Of a stretch of 64,000 bases of DNA, positions 10,482-21,342 are shown in pieces. The translations under genes were made by a program, and so were the position numbers. The DNA is from Lachnospiraceae bacterium (GTDB lineage Bacteria; Bacillota; Clostridia; Lachnospirales; Lachnospiraceae): NCBI GenBank assembly GCA_024699325.1, contig JAILPS010000012.1:1-64000 (forward strand), given 5' to 3'. The notes beneath the pieces are model-generated. The model was not told the DNA's origin and did no database searches. It saw only the letters and a list, made by a program, of their open reading frames with translations. Within the stretch, counting starts at the first letter, position 1, and the number at the start of each line of letters is the position of its first letter.

Positions 10482-11493
10482 TCTGTGAAACCTCTGTATT
10501 AAGCATTCCGTAGTGCTCACGAACCTTCCTGTCAACCTCAGCCATAATCTCAGGATGCTCTAACAGGAAGAGTTTCGCGTTCTCACGTCCCTGGCCAATC
10601 TTCTCGTTGTTATATGCAAACCATGCGCCGGACTTCACAATAACATTAATGTTGGAAGCAAGATCCAATATATCTCCCACTGTTGAGATACCCTTGCCGT
10701 ACATGATATCGAACTCAGCCTCCTTAAAAGGCGGTGCGACCTTATTCTTGACTACCTTAACTCTGGTTCTGTTTCCTACAACTTCGCCGCCCTGCTTAAT
10801 CTGCTCGCCGCGTCTTACGTCCATGCGGACTGAGGCGTAGAACTTAAGTGCGCGACCACCTGTGGTGGTCTCAGGGTTTCCAAACATAACGCCAATCTTC
10901 TCACGCAGCTGGTTAATAAATATTACGATGCAGTTGGTCTTGCTGACCACAGCTGTGAGCTTGCGAAGCGCCTGGCTCATAAGTCTGGCCTGAAGACCCA
11001 TGTGGCTCTCGCCCATCTCTCCGTCAATCTCAGCCTTCGGAACCAGCGCCGCAACAGAGTCCACGATCACGATATCGATGGCGCCTGAGCGCACCATGGT
11101 CTCGCAGATCTCCAACGCCTGCTCTCCGTTGTCAGGCTGTGAAATATATAAATCATCGATATTAACGCCGATATTCTTCGCATATACAGGATCGAGAGCG
11201 TGCTCAGCATCGATAAATCCAGCGATGCCGCCCTTCTTCTGAACCTCTGCAACCATGTGAAGGGCAACAGTGGTCTTACCTGAAGACTCAGGTCCATATA
11301 TCTCCACGATACGTCCCTTCGGAACACCGCCCACGCCGAGCGCTATATCAAGGCTTAATGAACCTGTTGGAACAGCCTCCACGTTCATCTGTCTGTTCGG
11401 ATCTCCCAGCTTCATAACTGAACCCTTGCCATATGACTTCTCGATCTGGGCAATAGCCGCGTCGAGAGCTCTCTTCTTATCTTCTAACTGCAT
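10462..11493 (-). CDS. recA: Recombinase RecA
   Basis: [24 protein letters not shown]..., [13 protein letters not shown] Walker A; 343 aa. Confidence 0.98.
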   Translation of the reverse strand: MQLEDKKRALDAAIAQIEKSYGKGSVMKLGDPNRQMNVEAVPTGSLSLDIALGVGGVPKGRIVEIYGPESSGKTTVALHMVAEVQKKGGIAGFIDAEHALDPVYAKNIGVNIDDLYISQPDNGEQALEICETMVRSGAIDIVIVDSVAALVPKAEIDGEMGESHMGLQARLMSQALRKLTAVVSKTNCIVIFINQLREKIGVMFGNPETTTGGRALKFYASVRMDVRRGEQIKQGGEVVGNRTRVKVVKNKVAPPFKEAEFDIMYGKGISTVGDILDLASNINVIVKSGAWFAYNNEKIGQGRENAKLFLLEHPEIMAEVDRKVREHYGMLNTEVSQNGDITD

Positions 11494-11504
11494 ATCAACC
11501 TCCT

Positions 11505-11517
11505 GAACATTTGTTCG
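11505..11517 (-). promoter_or_regulatory. LexA/SOS box upstream of recA
   Basis: Minus strand CGAACAAATGTTC (GAAC-N4-GTTC palindrome, Firmicute SOS-box type) between the recA promoter and start codon. Confidence 0.8.
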
Positions 11518-11525
11518 CTTTTAAT

Positions 11526-11554
11526 AATATACTATCACCTGTGGGATTTGTCAA
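11526..11554 (-). promoter_or_regulatory. recA sigma-A-type promoter
   Basis: Minus strand TTGACA-17 nt-TATATT directly upstream of the SOS box. Confidence 0.75.
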
Positions 11555-11641
11555 GCACAAGTTGGGAAATTAAGGGATTAAAAAACTGTGGGAAATGTGG
11601 GAAATTACGAAATGCAAAGTTTCTTCCAAACTTTACAAAAA

Positions 11642-11990
11642 ATGAGGCAGAGCTATAAGCCGGGTTATGTCATCTTGCGATGTGATGATCATCTATCTAG
11701 ACCGCATGTTGCCACACGGCTCAAGCGACTTACCTGAGACCTGACGGGCCGCCAATAGTCTCTATTAGTCTTGCTTCGGATGGGGTTTACATGTGCCCCG
11801 CATGTTACCATGCGGGCGGTAGTCTCTTACACTGCCCTTCCACCCTTACCACTTGCGTGGCGGTATATTTCTGTTGCACTGGCCTTGGAGTTACCTCCAC
11901 CGGACGTTATCCGGCATCCTGCCCTATGAAGCCCGGACTTTCCTCACCTGCCTAAGCAGCCGCGACCATCTGCTCTACCTTCATTACAGC
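11642..11990 (-). ncRNA. rnpB: RNase P RNA, bacterial
   Basis: Minus strand GTAGAGCAGATGGTCGCGGC...GGTGAGGAAAGTCCGGGCTTCATAGGGCAGG...GCCAGTGCAACAGAAA...ATACCGCC...GGTAAGGGTGGAA...ATAACCCGGCTTATAGCTC: conserved RNase P core motifs. Confidence 0.93.
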
Positions 11991-12040
11991 GTTTAGTCTA
12001 ACACCTTTTTGAAATATTGTAAAGAAGCTATATTAAGTTG

Positions 12041-12059
12041 GCGGGGCATAAAGCCCCGC
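12041..12059 (-). terminator. Terminator downstream of addA
   Basis: gcggggcataaagccccgc hairpin just after the addA stop; no strong T tract. Confidence 0.55.
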
Positions 12060-12063
12060 ACAA

Positions 12064-15000
12064 CTAAACATTTACTTCCAGTTCCTGCCCAAGCGAGAAG
12101 GAATATATAAGAGTCTGTGAAACATTCATGTCAAACATTCTGTTTAGAAGAGTCTTATACTGTTCCAGCTGTGCGCGGTACTTCTTAACCAGCCCGTCAG
12201 CTCCTATCTCTCTCGTGGCGTCAGTCTTATAATCCATCAGCACAATATGGTCATCCTCTATGAAGAATGCGTCGATGATTCCTCTGACCAAAATATTGTC
12301 ATCTGCCATAACATCACTGTAGAGCTCATGGGCAGGTATGCCGATTAAGAACTGCTTCTCCTTATAGAGGTTGTTCTTCTTCGCGGCCTCACACATTCTT
12401 GCAGCCAGATTACTCTCAAAAAACTTATAGATAATCTGTCTTCTGACCATGGAGTTTTCAAGCTCGCTAAGCTTGCCGACGGACATCAACTCCTCTATCT
12501 GTGCATCCACGCAGGATGCGATATTATTAAGGTCCACATCCTCAAACCTGATAAGCTCCATGACCTTATGAACCGCGGTTCCTATGTCAGCCGCAGTTAT
12601 GCCGTCCTTAGAGTCACCCCTAGAATGAGAGGATGAACCGTGGTCGTACATATTGTGGGCAAATTCATCGTCCATTGATGCCATCTTGATGTCTGACACG
12701 CTCTCGATTGCCGGGAGGTTAACTAACGCCTCGTGTGGATATCTGAAGCTCAGGATATCCTTAAGTCTCTGATCGAGGGCCTCATACTCAGAATTATCAG
12801 AAGCCTCTTCAGTTTTCTCCACGATTCCAGGAATCCTGTGATAGTCTACCACAACCATTCTGAAACTGTAGGATGAACTGCTAAGTCTCAACTCCTCACT
12901 TGCCATGGAGGAATCTGTAGGAAATGTCTTATCGTCAAACCCTCTTATAACCAGGGCTCCCATAATCCACTCCATATAGTTTTTGGCGCTCGCGATGGCC
13001 TTCGTTGGAAGCCTTCCCTCATCGTCCGGTGCTCCCTTGAAATATTTCTGAAGCTCGTCATCGTCTTCACAGCTTCCGCTAAGTATCAGAAGCTCCTTCG
13101 CTCTGGTCATGCCTACGTAGAGGACGCGAAGTTCCTCCTCGCGGAGCTCATAGCCCATCTTTTTGGCGATGGCCCTCTTTTTGAAGGTCTTCATTTTGAT
13201 GTGATAGTTAGGGTCTCTGTACTCGCATCCCACACCTAAAGTGTTTGAGACAAGGAACATATCCTTCGTGTCCATGTCGTTAAACTGTCTCGTAAGTCCC
13301 GCAAGAATAACCACAGGAAACTCCAGGCCCTTGCTTTTGTGAATGCTCATAAGTCTTACAGCGTTCACGCCTGAGCCGTCGCCGCTGTCCGTCTCCACAT
13401 CCACCTCGTACTTCTTAAGTCTCTCTATATAGCGTATGAAGTTGAATAGTCCCTTGAGGGTAGTATTCTCATAATTCCTTGCGTTAGATATGAGCGCCTT
13501 AATATTTAGCATTCTCCTGTCGCCGCCGGGGAGCGAACTCACATAGTAGTTATAGCCCGATTCCTCGAGAATTCTTATGATGAGCTCGTGGATTGGCAGA
13601 ACAACTGCCAGGTTCCTGTAGCGCTCAAGGTTTTCTAGGAAAGCATTTACCTTAGGCGAATCCTCCCTAAGTGCCATCACGCAGTTGGCAAAACCCTTAA
13701 AGCCCTTCTTCTCGCCTGTGAGTCTGATGTCTGAGAGCTCTCTTGCAGAGAACTCGCCGAAAACATTTCTCATGCTGGCCGCAAGGGGAATATCCTGCAG
13801 AGGATTGTCTACAATCCTCAGATAGTCCAGAATGTTTTGTATCTCTATTGAGGAGAAGAATCCCTTCTCGTTCTCGCAGTAGAGAGGAATTCCGTACTCG
13901 CGAAATGCTCTGACGAAGGCATTCTGTGTTGCGTTTAGGCTTCGGCAGAGTATGGCGATATCGCCGTAGCGAATATCCCTCATGCCGTTGTCAGAATCCT
14001 TTACCTTATAGGGGTTTGAAGGGTTCATAAGCTCAACAACTCTCGCGGCGACCATCTTCGCCTCCTGCTCCTCCTTCGTGACGTCTGTCTTCGGTTCCCT
14101 CACAAGCATCAGCACCTCAGAATCAAGCGCCTCCCTCTGTGGATACTCGGCACCGGCATTTAGCGCAGAGTCGTCGTTGTAATCTATGCCTCCGACCTCC
14201 TGCTTCATGATGAGCCTGAACACGTCGTTGATAAAATCTATGACACCGCTTCGGCTTCTGAAGTTGTCGGACAGCTCGATTTTAATTCTGTCGCCCTCGC
14301 TTGCGTAGGTGTTGTATTTTTTCAGGAAGATGCCCGGATTAGCCTGTCTGAAGCCGTAGATACTCTGCTTAACATCTCCGACCATGAAAATGTTATTCTC
14401 GCCCCTGTGGCATCTGCTAAGGGCGTACATTAAGCTCTCCTGAACGTCGTTACAGTCCTGATATTCGTCGATTAAAACCTCCTGATAGTGCTCTGAGAGC
14501 TCCATCGCCACATCAGAGGGCTCACCGTCCTTATATAATATCTTAAGAGCTCTGTGGGCCACATCGTTAAAATCGCAGATACTCTTCTTGTCCTTCTCCT
14601 CGCCGTACATTTCTCCAAACTTCTTAGTAAGGTCGATAAGTTCGCCGATGGCAGGGGCAATAAGAGAATTCTCCTTCTCTAAGGTCTCATCGGTCATGCC
14701 AGCGTATATTGATTTAATATCTGTGACATTGCCCTTGAGATTGCTTCGTCTGTCCTTAAATGCATCTCCAATCTTCTTGAGATCCGCAGAATCGTTTTTG
14801 CCGTAGCATTTCCAGTTTTCAAACTTAAGCTCGCCGATCTTAACAATCATGTCGTCGAAATCAAGCCCCTCCAGGGATTTGACATTGTCTATGTCGCTTG
14901 AGATAACCGCGATAGCCTTATCTGGAAGGTCTGCCTCTAATGCATCCTTTAACAATATTTCATACTCTGCCACCGTTCCAACTATCTCGTCAGACACATA

Positions 15001-15621
15001 TTCCTTGATAAAATCTCTGTAGTTGGTGTTCTGGCTTCTCACATCTGAAAGCCATGCGTCAGGGTCCGGGAAGCTTCGAGACTTGTTGTAGAGTTTCAGA
15101 ATAACTCCAATAATCTTGTTGTCGTCTATATCTCCCGAGAACATGTCCCTGAAGTTTAAGAACTCTATGTTGCCCTCCTCATACTCCTTCTCGAGCATGC
15201 TTAGGCACACATCATTCTTCATGAGCTCTAACTCGCCGCCATCCCCGACCTTCATTCCGGGGTCCACGCCTATGGTGTAGAAATACTGCTTGACAATCTT
15301 GCCGCAAAGGCTGTCGATTGTACAGATATCTGAGGATGCAATCAGGGATTCCTGAAGTCTGAGACGGCTGTTTGAAGGGTCATGCGAGAGTCTCTCGCGA
15401 AGCTTAAGCCTTATTCTGTCCTTCATCTCCCTGGCAGCCGCATTGGTAAATGTGACAACTAGGAGCCTGTCTATGTCAAATGTTCCATCGCTTATCTTCT
15501 CAACGATGTGCTCCGTGAGAACTGCAGTTTTGCCGCTTCCGGCTCCGGCCGCAACTAAGAGGTTGCCGCTTGTATGGTCTATGATACGCTGCTGATTACT
15601 AGTCCACTTCACCGCTGTCAC
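12064..15621 (-). CDS. addA: ATP-dependent helicase/nuclease subunit A
   Basis: 1185 aa UvrD-like helicase; NLLVAAGAGSGKTAVLTEHIV; C-terminal nuclease motif ILVRGIIDAFFIEDDHIVLMDYKTD; adjacent to addB. Confidence 0.95.
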   Translation of the reverse strand: MTAVKWTSNQQRIIDHTSGNLLVAAGAGSGKTAVLTEHIVEKISDGTFDIDRLLVVTFTNAAAREMKDRIRLKLRERLSHDPSNSRLRLQESLIASSDICTIDSLCGKIVKQYFYTIGVDPGMKVGDGGELELMKNDVCLSMLEKEYEEGNIEFLNFRDMFSGDIDDNKIIGVILKLYNKSRSFPDPDAWLSDVRSQNTNYRDFIKEYVSDEIVGTVAEYEILLKDALEADLPDKAIAVISSDIDNVKSLEGLDFDDMIVKIGELKFENWKCYGKNDSADLKKIGDAFKDRRSNLKGNVTDIKSIYAGMTDETLEKENSLIAPAIGELIDLTKKFGEMYGEEKDKKSICDFNDVAHRALKILYKDGEPSDVAMELSEHYQEVLIDEYQDCNDVQESLMYALSRCHRGENNIFMVGDVKQSIYGFRQANPGIFLKKYNTYASEGDRIKIELSDNFRSRSGVIDFINDVFRLIMKQEVGGIDYNDDSALNAGAEYPQREALDSEVLMLVREPKTDVTKEEQEAKMVAARVVELMNPSNPYKVKDSDNGMRDIRYGDIAILCRSLNATQNAFVRAFREYGIPLYCENEKGFFSSIEIQNILDYLRIVDNPLQDIPLAASMRNVFGEFSARELSDIRLTGEKKGFKGFANCVMALREDSPKVNAFLENLERYRNLAVVLPIHELIIRILEESGYNYYVSSLPGGDRRMLNIKALISNARNYENTTLKGLFNFIRYIERLKKYEVDVETDSGDGSGVNAVRLMSIHKSKGLEFPVVILAGLTRQFNDMDTKDMFLVSNTLGVGCEYRDPNYHIKMKTFKKRAIAKKMGYELREEELRVLYVGMTRAKELLILSGSCEDDDELQKYFKGAPDDEGRLPTKAIASAKNYMEWIMGALVIRGFDDKTFPTDSSMASEELRLSSSSYSFRMVVVDYHRIPGIVEKTEEASDNSEYEALDQRLKDILSFRYPHEALVNLPAIESVSDIKMASMDDEFAHNMYDHGSSSHSRGDSKDGITAADIGTAVHKVMELIRFEDVDLNNIASCVDAQIEELMSVGKLSELENSMVRRQIIYKFFESNLAARMCEAAKKNNLYKEKQFLIGIPAHELYSDVMADDNILVRGIIDAFFIEDDHIVLMDYKTDATREIGADGLVKKYRAQLEQYKTLLNRMFDMNVSQTLIYSFSLGQELEVNV

Positions 15622-18600
15622 CTCCTATATCCTTCGCCAAATCGTCAAGATACTGCTTATAATCTTTTCTGTCTAGTCCGTCAAGCTTCCTGTACTTAAA
15701 GCCCTTAATGGTCTCGTCAAAACCGCAGATGGATTTAAAATCACAGTATTTGCATGAATTCTTATCGCCGTCACTGTAGGGGTTAGTCTCTATTCTGCCG
15801 CTTAGCATGATGTCCACCAACTCCTTGGATTTATTTAGTGCCAGCTTGCAGTAGGCCTCCACCTCGTTGTTAAAATACACATTTTTAGTACCTTTACCGT
15901 TGATTGATCCATCCTTCGTAAGAGACATGGATTTGATGACCTTGGACTTCTCACTGCAGCCCAAATCCTTCTCAAAAGCCTTCAGACCGTCCCGGTTCAT
16001 GACGCCGTCCATTCTAAGCTCGTCCATCTTCCTGTCGTAGATAAGCTGCTTAATCTCCTCCTCGCTCTTATCCTGAAGGTCGCTGGCGCTAATCTCAGGC
16101 ATGGGGTTTGACACATGGAAGTACAGACCGCCGCCCCTTAGCTTATCGGAGTACTTTTTAGCAATCTCCGACAGATAGAGCATGAGCTGTAAACTCAGAC
16201 CGTTATTCAAATCTTTAAAATCAAAGCTCTTAAAGCCCGTCTTATAGTCGATGATTCTGACGGCGCCGTCTGCTTCGCTTACGTCCACGCGGTCGATTTT
16301 GCCCTCAAGGGTAATGTCCGTCTCAGGAAGCTCCATGGGCTTCTCGCCGTTTCTTCCAAACGCCATCTCCGCCTTCACAGGCACAAATGTTCCCCTGACG
16401 ATATGGCTTATCACGGCATCCAGATTGAGGCGCAAAACCTCCTTCATCTTCTGCCTTAGATATCTGTTTCTCTCGCTGTCCTCGAAGAGATTCTCCGCCT
16501 TCTCCTTAAGAGCCTTCTCCAGATTATCAGAGGCCAGTTCATCCTTATCCGCCTCGCTAAGCCCTGCGTAATCCTTCTTCTTCTCCATGAGCTCATCGAT
16601 AATCAACTCGAAGGCTCTGTGGTAAATAATACCTATATCCTGTCTGAGAAGCTCAAACTCCTCCCTTGGTTCAATTCCCAAACCGTAGCGAAGGAAGAAC
16701 GCCATCTGACATGAGGCCAGAAGTTCAAGTCTCGTGACGCTGATCTGCCCATTACTTGTGAAGAGTTCTCTGCATTTGGCGGGGTCTAAATCCAGCACCA
16801 CGCAGCCAAGCTCGCGCCCCGTCTTAATCTTGTCTAAGATAGGCGCGTACTCCTCCTGTTCCCTGTAAAACTGTGTGAGGGCACTCTTCGTCTTCTCGTC
16901 AGTCACCACGTCTCTTGCAAGACACATAAGTCCCTGTCTCGCGCTGTAAATATTGTCCGAAACCCTCGCGCTGTTAAGAATTCCAAAAACACCCTTAACC
17001 TGCTCGGCCACATAGCTTATCTTCTGGTTCTTGCCCTCCTCGGACTGCCCTGAATAGGACATGTAGAGCCTCTGTGTGGGCTTCGTGAACATCCTGTACA
17101 GACACTGCTTGTAGTTAAAATTCTCGCGCTTGGAGCTGTGGGCAAGCTTGATGTTTAGTCCCTCCAAAACATCCCTGTCAGTGTCGTTAAATATTTCGTC
17201 CTGTGACTTCTGCATAGGAAATACGCCGTCGTTCATGCCAACCACAAACACGGCCTTCTTATCCCCCATACGGCTTCTCACAAAATCGCAGATGACCACC
17301 CTGTCGAGAGTCTGTGGAATGACGCCCACCTGCAAGGAGTTAAGTCCCTCCTCCAATATCTGTGAGAACACCGCTATGCTAATCTTCGCGTTGCCAAGAA
17401 TTGTGGCAATCTGCTCGAAAACCCTGTCGATTTCGTCACAGACCTGGGTGTACTCCTGCGCTGTCGAGCTGAGTCCGTTCTCTGTAAGAAACTCCACCCT
17501 CAGATCGCATATCTCCCTGATCTCTATATCCTCTGTGAAGGTCTTAAGAGCCTCTATGTAGTTGGCAACCGTCTTCTTATCCTTGAGATTCTTGTCAAGC
17601 TCCAAAACAGGCTTAAGCAAAACCTCCCTGTTGTAGTTGATATTCTCAAGGCTGGCCTCGTTAAACAGCCTGTTGGTTTTGGTCCACTGTTCTGAAAAAC
17701 GCCTGCGCCCCCTTATGCCAAATGCTCTGGCATAGTTTTCGATGCTGTCGACAAAACCTAACTCCTCTGTAACTCCGCTTCTGAGATAAGCGATTACAGA
17801 ATCCGTCGTGTAGCCGCTGTTTATAACATTTAGCGCGGCGATTATCGCCCTTATGGGCGTGGTGGTGCTTAGTGAGTGGCGATCATCCATAAACACAGGA
17901 ATATTTGCCCCCGTAAACACCCTCTCGATAATCGGGGCGTAGATTTCGCTCTGCGTCACAGCTATGGCGATATCGTTATATCTGTAGTTCTCGGTCCTCG
18001 TAAGGTCAATAATCTGACCTGCAATCAGGTCTATCTCCTCGCCGGGGTTAGAGGCCTCGCTTAAGTAAATGTTATCCGCCCCCTCTACAGACTCCGCCCT
18101 GTCCATCATATCAAAATGATTCCTAAGTTCAAAAAGCTCGCGGTTTTCATACAGGCACACATCCTCGTCCATGACGATGTCGTCTTTTATCTCAACGCCC
18201 ATATTCTGCGCAAGGCGGGCAATCTCGCTTCGCATCTCGAAAGAGGCTGCAAACAGGTCGTTATCCCTAAGCTCGCGGCCTACTGATGCCCTGTCCATGT
18301 TAAGGACGACGTAGACATCGCGGCACGCTCCAAGCATTTGCTCAATTATGGAATACTGAAGGGTGGTAAAAGACCCGAAGCCGTCAAGCACCACCGTGCT
18401 GTTTTTCAGGCTCTCGCTGTTTCTGATGTTTTCGTTTAGCATTATCAGAATCTTCTCGCTGGTTATAAGCCTGTCGCCGAGGAGCCTGTAAAACTCCTGC
18501 GCGATAACGCAGATGTCATGCACCTTATTCTTAAGCTGCGGGCGCCCCTTAATATCCTCTGTAAGCCCCTGCAAAACTGCAGTGTCAATGCTGTACTGCA

Positions 18601-18988
18601 TAAGCTCTGTGAGGGTATTCTTAATCTTCTCAACGAAGCCCGACTTCTCAGTCATGCCCTTAAATGCTGTTAGTTTGTCGTCAACGTTGATTAGCGCCTG
18701 TCTCACAAGCATGATGCGCCCCAAGTCATCGATAACCTCAGGCGTCTTAATGCACAGCTCCTCAAGCACCCTGTAGGCAAGCCTGGTAAGGCTTAAAACG
18801 TCCATGTTAAACAGGACATGGCGGCTGTGGCGCTTCACAATATCCTGCTCCACACTTAGCGTTGCCTGCTCAGGTACGACAAACAGGAAACCCTCCTCAG
18901 GTTTCCTGTCTGCCATTTCAATTATTGTATCATACACAAAAGTGGTCTTGCCTGACTTGGCAGCACCTAAAACAAAATGTAAACCCAT
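15599..18988 (-). CDS. addB: ATP-dependent helicase/nuclease subunit B
   Basis: 1129 aa; LGAAKSGKTTFVYDTI; C-terminal RIIDYKTG nuclease motif and CKYCDFKSICGF Fe-S cluster cysteines. Confidence 0.94.
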   Translation of the reverse strand: MGLHFVLGAAKSGKTTFVYDTIIEMADRKPEEGFLFVVPEQATLSVEQDIVKRHSRHVLFNMDVLSLTRLAYRVLEELCIKTPEVIDDLGRIMLVRQALINVDDKLTAFKGMTEKSGFVEKIKNTLTELMQYSIDTAVLQGLTEDIKGRPQLKNKVHDICVIAQEFYRLLGDRLITSEKILIMLNENIRNSESLKNSTVVLDGFGSFTTLQYSIIEQMLGACRDVYVVLNMDRASVGRELRDNDLFAASFEMRSEIARLAQNMGVEIKDDIVMDEDVCLYENRELFELRNHFDMMDRAESVEGADNIYLSEASNPGEEIDLIAGQIIDLTRTENYRYNDIAIAVTQSEIYAPIIERVFTGANIPVFMDDRHSLSTTTPIRAIIAALNVINSGYTTDSVIAYLRSGVTEELGFVDSIENYARAFGIRGRRRFSEQWTKTNRLFNEASLENINYNREVLLKPVLELDKNLKDKKTVANYIEALKTFTEDIEIREICDLRVEFLTENGLSSTAQEYTQVCDEIDRVFEQIATILGNAKISIAVFSQILEEGLNSLQVGVIPQTLDRVVICDFVRSRMGDKKAVFVVGMNDGVFPMQKSQDEIFNDTDRDVLEGLNIKLAHSSKRENFNYKQCLYRMFTKPTQRLYMSYSGQSEEGKNQKISYVAEQVKGVFGILNSARVSDNIYSARQGLMCLARDVVTDEKTKSALTQFYREQEEYAPILDKIKTGRELGCVVLDLDPAKCRELFTSNGQISVTRLELLASCQMAFFLRYGLGIEPREEFELLRQDIGIIYHRAFELIIDELMEKKKDYAGLSEADKDELASDNLEKALKEKAENLFEDSERNRYLRQKMKEVLRLNLDAVISHIVRGTFVPVKAEMAFGRNGEKPMELPETDITLEGKIDRVDVSEADGAVRIIDYKTGFKSFDFKDLNNGLSLQLMLYLSEIAKKYSDKLRGGGLYFHVSNPMPEISASDLQDKSEEEIKQLIYDRKMDELRMDGVMNRDGLKAFEKDLGCSEKSKVIKSMSLTKDGSINGKGTKNVYFNNEVEAYCKLALNKSKELVDIMLSGRIETNPYSDGDKNSCKYCDFKSICGFDETIKGFKYRKLDGLDRKDYKQYLDDLAKDIGGDSGEVD

Positions 18989-19009
18989 ACATATCCTTTC
19001 TGTGAATCA

Positions 19010-20665
19010 TCACACAGGGAATACGCTTCCTCCCACAAACTCTCTAAGTATCGAATCGTTTGGCACCTGATCAGCAGGTATCGCAAGAAAATAGCTCAAA
19101 AACTTCAGCAGTCTCTTGGCCTCTATGTACTCCTTACTGTTTCTTGGAACAGAGAACAGTAGCGGCTCAACATAGGTTTTGAGAACCGGAAGCTCGTAGC
19201 ACATGGCTGAGTTAAACACCACGTCCGCAGTCTCCTGGAACGGGAAGATGTTCTTCTCCTCTCCCCTCCTCACGCTCTCCCATCTGGCGATGGTCTCCGT
19301 GGCGCTGATGCCTCGTCTGGCGGCGTCCCTTGCCATTCTTCTGAGGAGTCTTCCGTCAGTGGTTGAGACGCGGTTGTGTTCGTCCACGTTGAGCTGCGTC
19401 AGAGCGCTTATGTAGACCTTGAACATATTTTCTGCGGGAAGATTAGGATAGAGTGCCGGATTTAAGCAGTGGATGCCCTCAATGATGAGAATATCATCCT
19501 CGTTAAGCTTGAGGAATTCACCCCTGTACTCCCTGAAGCCCGTCTTAAAATTATATCTCGGCATCTCAATCTGCTCCCCGTTAAGAAGCATATTCATATC
19601 CCTGTTAAATGCTTTGACATCGATGCTGTCGATGTCCTCGAAGTTGTAATCCCCGTTCTCGTCCCTCGGGCAGTCCTCGCGGTTGATAAAATAATCATCC
19701 ACGCCGATTGGATGTGGCTTGTAGCCCTGTGCCCTAAGCTGAATGGACAGCCTGTGGGAGAAGGAAGTCTTGCCCGAAGAGGAAGGCCCCGCGATCATGA
19801 TGAACTTCACATTGCCCCTGTCCTTGATGGCCTTCACAATGTTTGCAAGCTCCTGATTCTGCTGTGTCTCCTGGATGAGCATGATATCGTTGATGGTCCT
19901 GTTTACGATCTTCTCGTTTAGGTCCGCAACGCAGCTGACGTTAAGCGCCGCGCTCCATTTGGACGATTCGATGAGCTTGGCTGTGACCTTATTCTGCGGC
20001 TTGAACTCCTCCAGCTTCCTGGGGGAATTCTTCGTGGGCATCTGTAAAACCAGGCCCTCGCCGTACTGATATAGCTTAAAATACTTCACATACCCTGTGG
20101 ACGGAACCATGTAGCCATAGAAGTAATCGTAGTAGCCGTCGAGCTCATAGAGGTTGATCTTAGAGCTCATGCGGTACTTAAACAGCCTCTCCTTGTCGTG
20201 CATGCCCAGGCTGCCAAACAGCTTGATGGCGTCCTCGACATCCACCGTTCTCTTGCAGATCGGCAGGTTTAGGTCGCACAGACTGTGCATCCTTCTCTCA
20301 ACCTTATCGATAAGCTCTGCATCTAGCGAAAAATCACCGCGAGCTCTTATGTAGTAGCCCTTGCTCACGGAGAAATCCACAAACACATCGCAGGCCTTAC
20401 CGCTTCCAACCACATCGTAAAATGCTTTGAGGAACACAAAAACCGCGCTTCTCCTGTAGGTCTCGTTGCCCACCTTGTCAGCTCCTGTGATGAAGTCAAT
20501 CTCACCGTCACAGTAAATCTTGTGGGACAGTTCTCTGAGTCTTCCATCATGTGTGCACAGGATGATGTCATCCACATAATCCTTCTGAAAATCCTTAGAC
20601 ACCGCCAGATAGGTTGTGCCCTCCTCGTAATCGTAAACCCTTCCATCAATAGTCAGCTTAACCAT
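19010..20665 (-). CDS. Nucleoside (uridine-type) kinase with N-terminal TGS/ThrRS-editing-like domain
   Basis: 551 aa; FIMIAGPSSSGKTSFSHRLSIQL, IGVDDYFINREDCPRDENGDYNFEDIDSID, LIIEGIHCLNP. Confidence 0.88.
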   Translation of the reverse strand: MVKLTIDGRVYDYEEGTTYLAVSKDFQKDYVDDIILCTHDGRLRELSHKIYCDGEIDFITGADKVGNETYRRSAVFVFLKAFYDVVGSGKACDVFVDFSVSKGYYIRARGDFSLDAELIDKVERRMHSLCDLNLPICKRTVDVEDAIKLFGSLGMHDKERLFKYRMSSKINLYELDGYYDYFYGYMVPSTGYVKYFKLYQYGEGLVLQMPTKNSPRKLEEFKPQNKVTAKLIESSKWSAALNVSCVADLNEKIVNRTINDIMLIQETQQNQELANIVKAIKDRGNVKFIMIAGPSSSGKTSFSHRLSIQLRAQGYKPHPIGVDDYFINREDCPRDENGDYNFEDIDSIDVKAFNRDMNMLLNGEQIEMPRYNFKTGFREYRGEFLKLNEDDILIIEGIHCLNPALYPNLPAENMFKVYISALTQLNVDEHNRVSTTDGRLLRRMARDAARRGISATETIARWESVRRGEEKNIFPFQETADVVFNSAMCYELPVLKTYVEPLLFSVPRNSKEYIEAKRLLKFLSYFLAIPADQVPNDSILREFVGGSVFPV

Positions 20666-21341
20666 AGTAATCTCCTAATACATTATCTATAAATCTTATC
20701 CTGTTTAAGTTCTTAACCCCTGCCGGGATGCTCTTGTCGGGAAGTCCGTCAAGCACCCTAAGCGCCAGCTGTCTCTCCTTTAGAATATATCCCTTAAGTG
20801 TCTCGTCCCGCCTCATAAGCGGATGCCTGCCATAATTAAGCTCCGCCTCATTATAGCACTGTGGCATCCCAATATATTGGGATTTGATTAAAAAGTAATA
20901 TTTTTCTTCCTCAAAAACCACCTGCTCATCATTTATGTCATAGCCGCTTTCTAAAAGAAACCTTCTAAAATCATAAATCTCTGACTGAGGTCCTAAAACA
21001 AGCCTGTCAGCGCCTCTAAAAACCTCGGGCTTAGCCTCCATGATGCTTCTAATCAGCGCCCCTCCCATTCCGCATATGGTGATGGCGTCAGCCTCGCCCA
21101 CATTTAGCTTGTCGGCGCCGTCTGAGAGTCTAAGCTCAATCCTGTCAGAAAGCCCTGCACGGCTCACATTATCTGTCGCCTTACCTAAAGGTCCGCTTCT
21201 CACATCCATGGCGATGGCTCTCTCACATATTCCATTTTCCACCATATATATAGGCACAAAGCCGTGGTCGCAGCCTATATCGGCCACGCACACGGCTCTT
21301 TCTACCATAGACGTTACCGTCTGCAATCTTTTTGAAATCAT
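20658..21341 (-). CDS. trmK: tRNA (adenine22-N1)-methyltransferase
   Basis: 227 aa SAM methyltransferase; ISKRLQTVTSMVERAVCVADIGCDHGFVPIYMV, AITICGMGGALIRSIM, LVLGPQSE. Confidence 0.9.
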   Translation of the reverse strand: MISKRLQTVTSMVERAVCVADIGCDHGFVPIYMVENGICERAIAMDVRSGPLGKATDNVSRAGLSDRIELRLSDGADKLNVGEADAITICGMGGALIRSIMEAKPEVFRGADRLVLGPQSEIYDFRRFLLESGYDINDEQVVFEEEKYYFLIKSQYIGMPQCYNEAELNYGRHPLMRRDETLKGYILKERQLALRVLDGLPDKSIPAGVKNLNRIRFIDNVLGDYYG

Positions 21342-21342
21342 A

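Noticed and set aside
19010-20665. Threonyl-tRNA synthetase fragment
   Set aside because: N-terminal ThrRS-like segment belongs to the known TGS-nucleoside kinase fusion; the P-loop kinase domain is intact.
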